DNA from: Haliclona indistincta
Taxonomy: Eukaryota; Porifera; Demospongiae; Haplosclerida; Chalinidae
DNA length: 64,000 nucleotides
Assembly: GCA_964017065.1 (NCBI GenBank)
Contig: OZ024790.1
Location: forward strand, 5,690,737 to 5,754,736
Direction: 5' to 3'
Shown: positions 34,661-49,683 of the stretch, piece after piece
How the letters are laid out: each line of letters starts with the position of its first letter
Position numbering within the stretch: position 1 is the stretch's first letter
The notes under the pieces: model-generated
What the model saw: the letters and a program-made list of their open reading frames with translations, nothing else
What the model was told of the DNA's origin: nothing
The model's database searches: none
Program-made: the position numbers and the translations under genes

Positions 34661-35614
34661 ATGATGGCATTGCAGGACCACAGCTTGTACGATGACCATA
34701 ACCGATTCGACAAGCCAGCGCCAGCTGTGAGCGGCGACAACATGTTCCTTAGTCTGAAGGACGAGAAGCGTCATGCTCTTCTTACCACTCCGGACGTGTC
34801 TGTGTTTGCTCTGTCAACTCCAGAGGTACAGAAGATGTTGACTAGCTCGGCATCCATCACTACAACAAGCAGCATGATCGGCACTCCCACACCGTCAGGT
34901 CTCCCCATGATGAGACACCCTGCTCCCGTCACCATGGAACAAGAGATGTACGCTGCTGGGTTTCTCGAGCGCCTAGAAGCACTACACGATACATACGATG
35001 GTCGCTCCAAGGAAGTTTCAACCCAATCGACCTACTCTACCGAATCGAGCCTTGAGGCAGCAGCTCCTACTTACGTGACTGCTACATTCGTCGATCGTCT
35101 ACCAAATTTCGCCACTCAAACTATTCCTGAACCCACAGCATCGTATTCTGTGGACTCCAGTAGTGACTATTACACCAGTTCGGGCTACGGGATGCCAGCC
35201 TATCGACATGAAGCAGCAGCCATGATGCCCTCAACTGGTTACACTGTCATCGCGGGGAACCACGCTGGAAACTCGTCTGTTTACCACGGTGGAGTGATGA
35301 ACCACCAGAAAGGCTCTATGCTTCATGAAATCGCCCCTATCCCGGACATGAAGACACAAGAGCAGATGAAAACTGAGCGAAAGAAGGCACGAAACAGGAT
35401 CGCTGCATCAAAGTGCCGCCTTCGACGACTTCAGCGTGAATCAGATCTCACTTCTAAAGTCAAGCAACTGAAAGATCATAACAAAGACTTGAACGATGAA
35501 GTAAATGGTCTCAAGGAACAAATTGCGAACCTTAAGTCTGCTCTTGTGCAGCATATGAAAACTGGATGCAAAGTGTCAGTGCCACCAAACTTTGCTTCAT
35601 CGTCTGGTGTATAA
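34661..35614 (+). CDS. JUN: JUN-family bZIP transcription factor
   Basis: One intronless exon of 317 residues from the tandem ATGs at 34661; the open frame runs further 5' only through a GTG. The N-terminal activation domain carries the JNK-target region LLTTPDVSVFALSTPEVQKM, where proline-directed sites fall at Thr43 and Thr53. These match the 10-residue spacing of Ser63 and Ser73 in human JUN. The C-terminus has the JUN basic region (KKARNRIAASKCRLRRLQR) and a leucine zipper with heptad leucines at roughly residues 260-290, followed by HMKTGCKVS as in JUN proteins. JUN forms AP-1 dimers controlling stress and growth responses. The lack of introns matches vertebrate JUN genes. Confidence 0.96.
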   Translation: MMALQDHSLYDDHNRFDKPAPAVSGDNMFLSLKDEKRHALLTTPDVSVFALSTPEVQKMLTSSASITTTSSMIGTPTPSGLPMMRHPAPVTMEQEMYAAGFLERLEALHDTYDGRSKEVSTQSTYSTESSLEAAAPTYVTATFVDRLPNFATQTIPEPTASYSVDSSSDYYTSSGYGMPAYRHEAAAMMPSTGYTVIAGNHAGNSSVYHGGVMNHQKGSMLHEIAPIPDMKTQEQMKTERKKARNRIAASKCRLRRLQRESDLTSKVKQLKDHNKDLNDEVNGLKEQIANLKSALVQHMKTGCKVSVPPNFASSSGV

Positions 35615-36594
35615 TACCATTTTTGTCCTTCTCATTCGCTATCGCCATTTCAAACTCTCCTATAGCTGATACACATGTTTCTATACTATCATTTGTGATG
35701 TAGAACGTTATTTTTTTTTCTTGAAAATCGACTTGTAAATTCTCATTATCATTACTGAAAATCTGATTAACAAAGTTTATACCTTATTGTTGAGTTGAAT
35801 TACCATAATGATACAAACAGTGAAGATCATAAATAAGACTTTACTAAAAATGGAAATAAGAGCAGCAGTATACAGCTGTATGAAACCTGTCAAGTATATC
35901 CTGAGGTCACAGTGTAATAGTATTTAACCATTGGTATTTCCTTTCCCACATCCTCTGTGGTCTACTGAATACACTAACATGCCAACTGACACAACTGAGA
36001 TTGTCCTGTTTCCGTGACAACTGCTGTTTTTGATAAGTGACCTGAGTATTTCCTGTCAACTGATACACATGTAAGTGATAAGTAGAGCACAATGCACCAC
36101 ACGTGTGCATTTTGGGAGTGAAAACCCACTCTAATTTTCCCTGCTATAAATCTTATTGCAAATTTATTTCAGTTTTGCAACAATTCAGTTCCTGATAGTC
36201 GTTGAACTGGCTCTGAATAATACTTAATGGAAAGGGAGCTGTACACAGCTTGATGCATCCTCTCTGTTAGTATATCTCACAGGAATTATTATGAATGGTG
36301 GATGTAGTAATTAAGAAGCACTTTGATGTTAGTTTGAATGCCTGTTTACCAAGCTATGTGTGGAAGTGTCCAAGGTATGATCTTGTGTTCATTATAATGT
36401 GTAGTAAACATTGGACCATGCTGTACCTTCAAATCGTCTTCCATTACACGTACTGTTAAAAAAGAACTAGTTTCGGAATAGCTACAGTCTACTGTCTTGT
36501 TAGTAACGCACTTTATGTGCCAACAACAAAATCACACAATCAGTACTACACACAATCATGGTGAACTGGGAGGATAGTTCGATCACTGTCTGCA
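35615..36594. other. Intergenic region 3' of JUN
   Basis: About 980 bp containing the 3' flanks of JUN (+) and the histidine-rich gene (-). It is AT-rich, with a poly-T run near 35710. No gene, RNA or repeat was recognised. Confidence 0.5.
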
Positions 36595-37241
36595 TCACAG
36601 GATCGTACAGCACTCCTGGTCATGATGATGGTGACCATGGTGACGGTGCCCATGATCATGGTGATGGTGCCCATGATCATGGTGATGGTGCCCATGATGG
36701 TGGTGGATTGGAGGTGGAGCATGGTGGTGTTGGTGCCCATGGTGATGGTGCCCGTGGTGATGGTGACCATGACCAATGAGGTGATCACGTTCATTGTGAA
36801 CTACGGTAGCTTCATAGGTAAGCTGAGCAGCAGCCCCATAGTGACCATGACGTGCTTCCTACAGTGATAACAATAGTAATTATTGATAATTTTACTCTGT
36901 TACTCGTGAAGGTCATGGTGTGCTCAATACTGTGTCTGCAATCTATTGAAAAGGTCTCAAAATAACGGGCCCTTTAGGCATATTGTAAATGATCGTCAAG
37001 ATAGCCTTGCAAAACCTTGGTAAACTGGCTCACTGCGTTGCTGTCAGTTACCGTAAGGACCCCAGTGTCTTATAACTGTGTACCAAATCCCCAGTAGTAT
37101 AGTATCTGAGAAATACATGTGTTATGTTACTGCTTTGACAGCTAAAGTGGGTATTTTACGTCATGCATAAAAATGTTGAATGCTTACATGCTTAGCCTCC
37201 CTCCTCAATTCTCTTTCTTCTTGTCGCAAAAAGTGAGACAT
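36595..37241 (-). CDS. Small histidine-rich protein with C-terminal CaaX-like box
   Basis: Exon 1 (37188-37241) encodes MSHFLRQEERELRREAKH and ends at a GTAAGC donor. Exon 2 (36595-36858) begins after a CTGTAG acceptor and stays in frame to a stop, giving 105 residues. The N-terminal third is charged and probably helical. The remainder is built of GHHHH, DHGHHHH and GHRHHG blocks around a short APPPI spacer, with about 40 histidines in total (roughly 38%). The protein ends DQECCTIL; CTIL fits a CaaX prenylation box whose terminal Leu favours geranylgeranylation, with a neighbouring Cys available for acylation. No family is recognised. A membrane-anchored metal-binding or pH-sensing role is inference. 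The (CAC/CAT)n stretch is also open on the plus strand. Confidence 0.68.
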
Positions 37242-37666
37242 TTTTAAAGATCTGATTTCTATTGCATCACCACACAGTAACCATTCACACAGAGAAGGGA
37301 AAAACATAGGTAATTTTTGATCAAAATAGTTACCAAAACATTTACCAGAAATTCCCTAGCTGCAATACAACACGTACTAACTTCACGGCAGATTAAAAAC
37401 CTATTTGCAGTGAGATAGCAAAGTTGAAACGATGACAGTGACACTGACACTGCAAGTCCCTAGCCCCGTGACCTGGAAAGATGGGCGTGTTGTGTCCATG
37501 TGACGTGGGTGTGTCCATGGTGTTGGGCACGTGCACGTGATTTAAACATTACGTATACTAATGCAGAATCGCCCCGTTTTATTTTTCCGATCGAGAGGCG
37601 CCGAGATAATGTGGCGAGCCGCTGACACACCGTGGCACCGTTTGTCTGTCTTGCAGATAAAATGCG
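37242..37666. promoter_or_regulatory. Divergent promoter, His-rich gene / MED26, with double E-box
   Basis: These 425 bp separate two start codons pointing apart. Two directly adjoining CACGTG palindromes sit at 37528-37539, next to TGACGTGG (37501) and repeated GTGTCCATG. CACGTG is bound by MYC/MAX, USF and MITF/TFE-type bHLH factors. Confidence 0.6.
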
Positions 37667-39162
37667 ATGCCTGGCACAGTTCTGGACCTTAAAAACAAAC
37701 TGACAGATGCAATCGACAGCGAAGGAAATGTAAGAATCGCTGGAATGATCAGGAAACCTATTGTTGGGTGCTTTTGGTGTAGAAACGCGTTGCGCATGCT
37801 CCTATTCACTCTCTGTCGTCCGCCATTTTGTATCGCCTTCTTTTGTCCAGGTTCTCAACATGCCAGTTGTACTGGAGGTCATAGGAGTGCTAGAGCAGAC
37901 TACAGTCACTGCTGAAGAGTTGCACGTACGTCTAATGACATTTATAGCAATTTTGAGCTCTGTCACATATGGTGTTTGTTTCCCAGGTTAGCAGGCTTGG
38001 CAAGTATGTGAACTGGATCAGGAAACAGACTAAAGATAAAGGCCTTGCTCGTCGAATCAAGCAATTGCTCAAACAATGGCAGAAGCTTGCCAACAGTGCT
38101 ACCACACAAAATGGACTCCAACAAAAGATTCGAGACACTCCCACATCAGTTCAGCGCCCTGTGTCACCTGCAAATTCGATATTGCCTTCTGTTTCATCAG
38201 CTAGTGTCTCATCTGCTTCACCATCCACTAGCATACTATCAACTGCCTCACTTCATTCTACGCCTATTGCTGATGGTGTTGGATCTACTGGAGGGTCAAA
38301 ATCAGATGCTGTCTCTAACCGGCTCAAAATACGCTCCCTCTTTTCTGCCATAAAGAAGTCTGAGTCACCTCAGCCTAACCTAATCACTCCTCTTCCTCCC
38401 ACCACCACTGCTACAGATAGTACTAGTATTGGTAACAGCAAAACTCTTTTTTCTTCTACGTCTGCACCCCATTTTACTTCAGCTAGTTTTAGTCAACCCA
38501 TTCTTCCACCGCCTAGAACTTCTTCTCCACTTCCTAGCTTGCTGATTGAAGATATCACACCAGTTGAACCCACTGATGCAAATAAGAGACAGTTATCACC
38601 ACACACTAATGTAGACAGGAATGGACTGGGACCCCCTCTCCCGACATTGATAGCAAATTCACAACCCTTATTGGTTCGATTTCCTGCATCACATCAGAAG
38701 AGTGATGAGAGAGAGCTTGAAGCTGAGCAAGTAGTTGAGAATACTTTCATTGTTTCTATTCCTCGCCATCTCATCATATTGAATGTTGCTCGACCTGTTT
38801 CTCCTGACTTACCTCAACCACTATTAGTCAGTATCAGTAGAAAATACTATGATTCGTTACCTTCTAATAATCGGTTACACCCAATGGCTATAAATGACAA
38901 GGCACTGCCCAAATTCCCAACACCTACCTCACCCTCTCCAGTAGACCTATCACTTTCATGTGCTCCCAGCATAGGGGCTCCGCCAGGACGATTAAAACAG
39001 ACAATAGTAGGTGTTCCTATGGGCTGTAGCCTTGGTGTAGATGGTTGTTTAGGGGCTAACGGTGTTTGGTACGATTGGACTGAATATATACCTGGTACTC
39101 ATGAAGAAATGGTAACTGTTTTGCCGTATGTGTACATAGATGGTTGTGAACAGTCACCGTAA
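37667..39162 (+). CDS. MED26: Mediator complex subunit 26
   Basis: Three exons (37667-37729, 37851-37925, 37987-39162) give 437 residues. The N-terminal TFIIS/LW domain is recognisable by LKNKLTDAIDSEGN, NMPVVLEVIGVLEQTTVT and SRLGKYVNWIRKQTKDKGLA followed by RRIKQLLKQWQKL, in the order of human MED26. A long Ser/Thr/Pro-rich middle follows. The C-terminus contains GVWYDWTEYIPG and LPYVYIDGC, matching the conserved MED26 end that docks on Mediator. MED26 bridges Mediator to TFIID and to elongation complexes. The first two introns are short, and exon 3 carries most of the protein. Confidence 0.92.
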
Positions 39163-39201
39163 TTGACACCGACATCCTTATGGCAATCACCAACTTTTGT
39201 T

Positions 39202-39207
39202 AATAAA
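39202..39207 (+). terminator. Probable MED26 polyadenylation signal
   Basis: AATAAA lies 40 bp after the MED26 stop and just before a T-rich stretch, in the 155-bp gap between the convergent MED26 and UMP-CMP kinase genes. Confidence 0.6.
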
Positions 39208-39317
39208 ATTTATTGTTAATTGACTGTATTATTATTATTTGTGAACAATCTCTTACTACATTTATCAACTATGTTATAATGATGAAGATACTAGTCCTAT
39301 GATCAGCGGAGGTGAAT

Positions 39318-42773
<3,456 letters not shown>

Positions 42774-42932
42774 CTAATATGGGCCGAGTCGACACGCCTC
42801 TCTATTACTTTATTGGCTAATAATTATTGCACCATAATAATAACAATAAAAATGCAACTACATGTACATGTACACTACCATCGTTAAAAATAATTTCAGC
42901 ATTGTAATGTGTGTGTTGTTAGGAAAGTCCAG

Positions 42933-45900
42933 TTACAATAAAGCAGTATCAGGTGATTCACTATATTTGAGACTGTATATGGTAGGTGTATCGCTTCTGT
43001 AGAATAAAGATAAACAGTGTAGCTTGAATGTAGTCTATAAAGTACTCACGGTCGATGTCCTCCAGCTGAAATAACATCCATAGGCACACTGCTCCTATAT
43101 AATTTTATGATGATAAAATTATAGAGCATAGTTACCGACTAACCTTCTTCTTCCTGGAGTAATGAGCCTATAAAAAAATTTGAGTAAAATTGACAGTCAG
43201 TTCATTAATCATACATGCATTTACTGTACATGCATTATTGCAGGGCATTTCTTGCAATAATGATTTATTATTCTTTTACATACAACCACCTCGTATCAAT
43301 TTTGCCTCGTGGGTTTCAAAAAATTGAACTGAATTGAAAGTCATGAATTTAACTTACGAAGAGTTTTCTGGTTCACCGGCACCATTGTTGTAAGTAATAC
43401 TAAATGGATACAAGATAACACATTTTTTTAGCAGTTTTTTTTGCTGTAACTCACGAGGGAATCTTTTCTTTCTGCATTTTCTCTTTTTCCGCCTCATCAT
43501 CACTATAAAATTTGTACTCATTATTGGTACTATTATTACTGCAATACAAACCGTTTCTTTTTTCTTCTCCTTAATGCAGCGACCAGTAATAGCAGTAATA
43601 GCAATGATATTGCAGCAAGAATAGCTAAAGCAGCAATGACACCTATTACCACTCCAGCAATAGGTCCAGGGTCTGATATTGATAAACCTCCAGCAATGGG
43701 CATAGTAAAATTATTAGATGACATTGATGGCGATAGAGTCGGGCCATCAATCGGAGATGATGATGAAACAGATGATGTAGTGCTCATAGTTGTTGTTTCC
43801 AAGGATACAGATATTGGTGTATACATGTCAGATGTAGACTGAATTAGAGGAGAGTAAAATGAGGTAAAACTCATGGTGTCCATCGAAGTTACAGTAGATG
43901 AAGCATCCAAATCAGACTTGGATGGAGCTATAGAACGAGACGATGAAGCAAAGAATGTACTACTCAGTATAGTAGATGAAGCATCCAAATCAGACTTGGA
44001 TGAAGCTATAGAACGAGACGATGAAGCAAAGAATGTATTATTCAGTATAGAAGCATCCAAATCAGATGTGGTTTGAGTAATAAATGGAGTCGTCACAGAT
44101 ATCGGCATCGTAGTAGAATCTTGTGCACTTGTAGAACTTGGTGTTATACTTTTGATATCCAGTGTAATATTGGTAGTATTACTAGCTGTACTTCCCCGTA
44201 TAAATGGAGTAGTTCCACTCGCTACAAAACTACAGTTGTATTCTCCTGATGTACTTGAATTCAACTTCTGAATGTTGTATGAACTTGAATATCTTTCCTT
44301 GACCAATTGTGGTGTATCATCAGTTGCTAAAGTCACACCAGATCGTATCCAGATCACAGACACATTGACTCCAGCATCTACTGCAGGAGGGAGCTCGGTA
44401 GAGCAGTTCAGTATTACATTAGAGCCCTCAGAATAAGGAGGAGACGATGAAGTAGATATAAAGACAGTGAATTGAGGAACTGCAAAGACAAGTGCACTCA
44501 CATCAATAAATTGTACAGTTTACTGACCTGTAACAGTGATATTTACTTCTTTGGTTCCTATCAACAGTGTTTTATTATCCTCAACACGGGTTTCACAAGT
44601 GTACGTGCCAGCATTAGATGTGTTCAATGGACTGAGTGTGAGATTACGGCTGTGTATTAATGATGATTCAGTGTAGAAAATTTCATCACTAATGACAACT
44701 TTTTCATTGTTTAACCACTTAATTTCAGTGAAGTCAAGAGTTCCTCCCACTACCAAACAAGTAGCTGCAAATATTGATCCAGCCTCTAGTGTATTATTAG
44801 TGTGAACAGTGAGATTAGCTGGAATATCTGAATTGAGACAATTATAAGTCAATACACATTATCTCATATATTTTACAATTAAGTACATGTACATTTATTT
44901 CTTACAATAAGAAGGTACTTACGATCAGGCAATGGTATATTTATTGGGTAACTTGGTAGGGTAGAGGGGCTAAACTCATTTATTCCAATGACAAGAATTC
45001 CATACTCTATTTGAAGATCGAGATTAGGAAGATTGATGCTTGGTGTCTCATTTCGTCCTGCCATTATGAGACTACTGTTTTCTGAAGAGTTGTAAAAGAC
45101 CTCATAGATCAGATTAGCTGGTCCTAGTGTGGGAAGTGACCAGTATATTATGTTATCCATTGGTTTATCTGTTCTTGTTGCATTGGTTTCAACTGGAGTT
45201 TCTGTGACTATGTAACAAACTGAAATTAAGCAGAGGTGGTAACAACTTAAGTTACCATTTAAATTCACAGAGCTTGTGTTTGTACGTGTTTCCAGGTTGC
45301 CTTTGTCTAGTAGAATGATGGAGACAGTGCACACAACTTCTCCAGTAATCCTTCCTGACATTTTTACCGTCACTATAGATAAATCGAACTCTTGTCCCAT
45401 AAATTCATAATCAAAAGTTTCCACTACAATCTGATCATCTGGTATGACTCTAGTTGTGTTGTTTCTCAAAATTGTGCATGTGACATTTGAAGGAGGTCCA
45501 GATGAGATATTGAAAAACAAATTATACTGCAGTGGAATTGAGTATGACGGTGAAATCACGGAGACTTGCATGACTTGATCAGTGAACGGTCCCTCTGAGA
45601 AGAACAGACATTTCGATTAGTATCTCAAATGTTTCTAGACTAAAGACAAACCTTCTCTATCAAACGCATCACGTCTATAGATCCAGACCAGTAGTGATTG
45701 ATTAGTATTGTCTTCATTTAGTATAATACAACGATACACTCCTTGAAATGAATCACTGTCGCTGGTACGAAGCAATCCTACTTGACCTTGTTCTTGTTTA
45801 GTGTACAATTGACTAGTGGGTGTGGTTGGTATGACAGTTCCATTAGGTAGAAACCAGGTTCCGACATTGCTTTTATCTTGTGAACTTTGACACCACAGTG

Positions 45901-48900
45901 CAGTAGCCAAGGTTCTGCCAATATGTTCAGTTGATAGCATAGTTCTGTTAGGCAGCACTGATCCATCAAGATACAGTCTAACATCTGCAAAAATATTTCA
46001 CCGTTTGTTTAAAAAGACTAGCATAACTAACCTGTTTGAGGTAGTGTTGGAGGAATATTGGACCCTACATATGAACAGATGTGTACAAGTAATAAAACCA
46101 TACCCCTAAATGATACATACCTGTAACAATGATATTAATGACGTTGCTAGCTGTAGCTCCAACTAAAAATGGTCCGCTCACTGTAAAACTACAGTTGTAC
46201 TCTCCTGCAGTGGTAGTGTTTACTCTGTCTATATTGAATGAACTCCAGAAAGTGCCATTAGTAGGTTCTGCCAGAGTATTATTAGATACAACCATTCCAG
46301 ATCTCATCCAGATAACAGACACATTGAATCCATCGTCTGCTGCAGGATGTAGTCTAGTGTTACAATACAGTGTTGCATTTGATTCATCAGAATAAGAAGA
46401 AGTCGTTGTGGACACCACAAAAGGTGGAACTAAACAGTTACATAAACATTTGTCATTTTAGTTGTGCAGTACCTACCTTTAACTGTGACATTTACGATTT
46501 CAATTCCAATTAACTCAACTTGATTGTCTTCAACACGTGTAGTGCAATTGTATGTACCAGCGTTAGATGTGTTCAACGGACTGAGTGTCAGATCAAGACT
46601 GAGCACTGGTGATGTTCTAGTGTAGAAACTTTGATTAATAACAAGAATATTATTCTCCGTGTAAATCCATTCAATGACAGTAAAATTGAGGATTCCTCTC
46701 ATAACCATACAGGTAGCATTGAATGTTGATCCAGCCTCTAATGTAGTATTAGTGTGAAGTGTGAGCTCAGCAGGAATATCTGCACAGAACCGAAGTAACA
46801 ACACATGTTAAGTGCCAAATACACAACACAGAAATTGTAGTTATGTAAGTAATGCACTATAAGTTCCTGTTATGCCTTGTACTTACATGGTGGTAATGTA
46901 ATGTTGAGAGGATAGCTTGGTAGTGTAGTAGGACTGTTCTCATTGTTAGCTACTATAATGATATCGTATGTTAGATCGAGGTCGAGTTGTGGTAGCTCAA
47001 TTTGAGGTTGTTCACGACTATGGTTTTGTCTTTCAATTAGATCACTGCCATTGACTCGCACGAACACATCATAAAGCAGGTTAGCTAGTCCAGATGAAGG
47101 TAGTCCCCAATAGATGTTGTTCAGAGGTGTGTCTTTCCTGGTAGCATTGATCATTGATGGATCCGGACTTTCAGTAACTGTTTTGAAAAAAAAACATAGA
47201 AAATAGCACTATTACTTTTACCATTAATATTTGCATAGGTTGTATTGAAATCAACGCGTTGAACTCCTCCCGACATTTTGAATCGGTCAACTCTGCAGTT
47301 CACCTGACCATCTATTCTACCAGTCATTCTCACTATCACTGTTGACACATCAACTACTTTATCAGTGTATTGATATCGTGATACATGAACTTCAATTTGA
47401 TCATCAGATATGGAACCATTCCTGTTGTCACCTTGTACTATGCATGTGACAATAGAGGGAGGTCCATACAAGACATTGAAAAGCAGAGCATATTGTAGAG
47501 GAATTGAGTAAGAGGGTGAGAGTATTGAGACCGTCATGATTGGGTCAACTGTGGATCCCTCTGACAAAAATAAACAATAATAATTACCTTTGTACCAGTA
47601 ATGTATTGTGTACGTACCTTCACGATTGAAAATATAATCATTATAAATCCATACCATCAATGTTTGATTGATATTGTTCTCATCTGGTATTATGCAGCGA
47701 AACACTCCCTGGAATGATGTAAAATTTTGATTCTCATCCACAAACAGTCCTACTCGTCCTATTTCATGCGCTATGTATAGTGGAGCAGTTTGAGTAGTTG
47801 CTAGGGTGGTGCCATTGGGTAGCAACCAGGTACCAATGTCTCTGTCATTGGTTGGACTTTGACACCACAAAGCAGTCATAGTAGTTCTACCAATATCATT
47901 TACTGGTATCATAGTTCTGTTTGGCAATTTTGTGTCATTACCAAAAACAAGTCCAAATTCTGGGATGGTGTCCTGAGCTGACTGCAAATCTGTACAGCAA
48001 TAAACAGTTATGCTTGTGCGTTGACACACTTGATTATACCAGTACAATGTGTGTGCTGGCTAACAAAAGGTGTTACGACTAGCAATTACTGAGTTTCTTT
48101 CATAGCATTGGAATACATTTTGCAATTTACCTTGCATTGAAACATTTGTTGATCGTGGATAGCTTGGTAAAGCAGATTTTTGGCCAGGATTTGTTGCTAC
48201 AACAATAATCTCATACACTATCTGTGGATTAAGGCCAGTCAGTTGTATAGTTGTAGCAGCATCATATTTTAGTTGTAATATTGGACTACCATCACTAGAG
48301 TTTTGAAAAACACTGTAGTTAAGATTAGATTCAGGAGAAGACCAGTTAACAGTCGCTGTAGTATCACTTGTTCTGGTAGCAGTAAGATTTTCAGGAGGCT
48401 CTGTAACTAAAGAAATTATGATGATAGTAATGTTACTGAAATTTACGTACTAGTGGTTTGAGTACTAAGAGTAAGATCTGGTGATCGTCCTAGAGCTCCA
48501 TTCTCAAGGTAACGGCTGCTAGTTGTGCAAGTGTATGTTTCCACTTTTCTAATTGATCTACCTATTCCAATTGATGTAACATCAGGTTGGTTGGCATCAC
48601 GATACTCATGAGTAAAAACGTCAACTTGCTCAATCAAATTAATTGCAGCTGTTCCGTTGGACATCACTATACAGTCACTGTTTGAAGGTGGACCAGAATA
48701 CACATCAAATGCAATGTCATATCGAAGAGGCACAGCATATATCGGAGACGAGTATTCTATTGTAACAGATCCCTCAGTAGGCAGTGTATCTATAGTATAT
48801 AAAGTATACGATATTGCACATGAATGCACTAAATGCAAATACCTTTGGTATCCTGAAACAATGATTCTGTGTAGATCCACACCAGCAATGTGTGATTTGT

Positions 48901-49330
48901 AGTAAAATTGCTGTCATCTGGTGTAATACAGCGGTACACTCCCTGGAACTGACTTATGTTGCCATTGCGAAACAGTCCTATTTGACCACGCTCACTGACA
49001 GTGTATAATGAAGAATTAGGTGCAGTTGAAGGAGTTACATTTTGAGGAAGAATCCAAGTTCCAATATTGTCCTCTTTCAGCGGACTCTGGCACCATAGAG
49101 CAGTCTCAGATGTATTACCAATACTGTTGGCTGATATCAGTGTTACATTAGGAACCATCAGATTCATAGAAGCACTGAACACTTGCGGCACTCCTATAAA
49201 AGAAAATAAAGAAAATTGTGCAAGTAGTTACTAATAACATACTTGCAGGCAGTTGAGGAACTGTTGCACATGCTGCTGCACAAAGCACGGCCAACAAGAG
49301 CAGCGTTCTAGATGATTTAAAATGCTGCAT
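42933..49330 (-). CDS. Large mucin-stalked Ig/FN3 receptor with duplicated five-domain block (receptor 3)
   Basis: The ATG at 49330 begins a signal peptide (MQHFKSSRTLLLLAVLCAAA). Extracellular modules then run A1-B1-C1 (49191-48130), A2-B2-C2-D2-E2 (47990-46120) and A3-B3-C3-D3-E3 (45990-44110). A is an Ig-like module with ALWCQS...FQGVYRCI, B a second Ig-like module with SPSYSIPLQY, C an FN3, and D and E are Ig modules (NAGTYNCTTRVEDN; AGEYNCSF). A Ser/Thr-rich stalk (44110-43700), a transmembrane helix (AGVVIGVIAALAILAAISLL), an RRRKKKR stop-transfer and a tail of about 80 residues follow. The tail comes from small exons all in the same phase and ends SESPDTALL. A recognition or adhesion role is inferred from architecture. 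No orthologue is recognised, and exon joins at linkers are approximate. Confidence 0.75.
43873..44076 (-). repeat. Tandem ~75-bp coding repeat in the receptor 3 stalk
   Basis: Two near-identical units encode FFASSSRSIA(S/P)SKSDLDA, with a partial third SDLDA. They lie in the Ser/Thr-rich stalk next to the membrane. The repeat is in frame and so could change copy number without breaking the protein. Confidence 0.85.
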
Positions 49331-49683
49331 GTCTGCCAAGATCGTGCATAGATTTCTACTGAGCTTTGCAGGTTTGCTCGTTATATAACGAAGTTAGAAA
49401 TCCTCGTGATGACATCTTCCTACTGTACCTGTAAGTGTGAATGTTCTGCAACAAGCAATAATAGCCAACCACAAAAGTTCATTTACAACAACTGCGTGAT
49501 CCACAGCCTGCACTATCCATTAGCAGGATTAGCTTGCATTTGCCAATAATATTATTGCTTGGCAGCAAACACAACTGACCGCAAATAGTCTAATAACAGT
49601 ATGCCGCGCCTTACAAAAAAATCAAACAGTACGCGGGATGGTTTGCCACGCCTCGCGCCTCGAGAGCTGACTTTGTGTTGAAG
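49331..49683. promoter_or_regulatory. Divergent promoter region, receptor 3 / ASF1
   Basis: 353 bp lie between opposed start codons. A GC-richer patch just before the ASF1 ATG (CGCCTCGCGCCTCGAGAGC) is the likely ASF1 promoter. No TATA box was seen there; TTATATAACG at 49380-49389 may serve receptor 3. Confidence 0.45.

Noticed and set aside
36558..36779. Plus-strand frame encoding GDGAHDHGD repeats
   Set aside because: It is the antisense of the His-rich exon. The minus frame has a matching upstream exon, good splice sites and a sensible C-terminus, while the plus frame has none of these.
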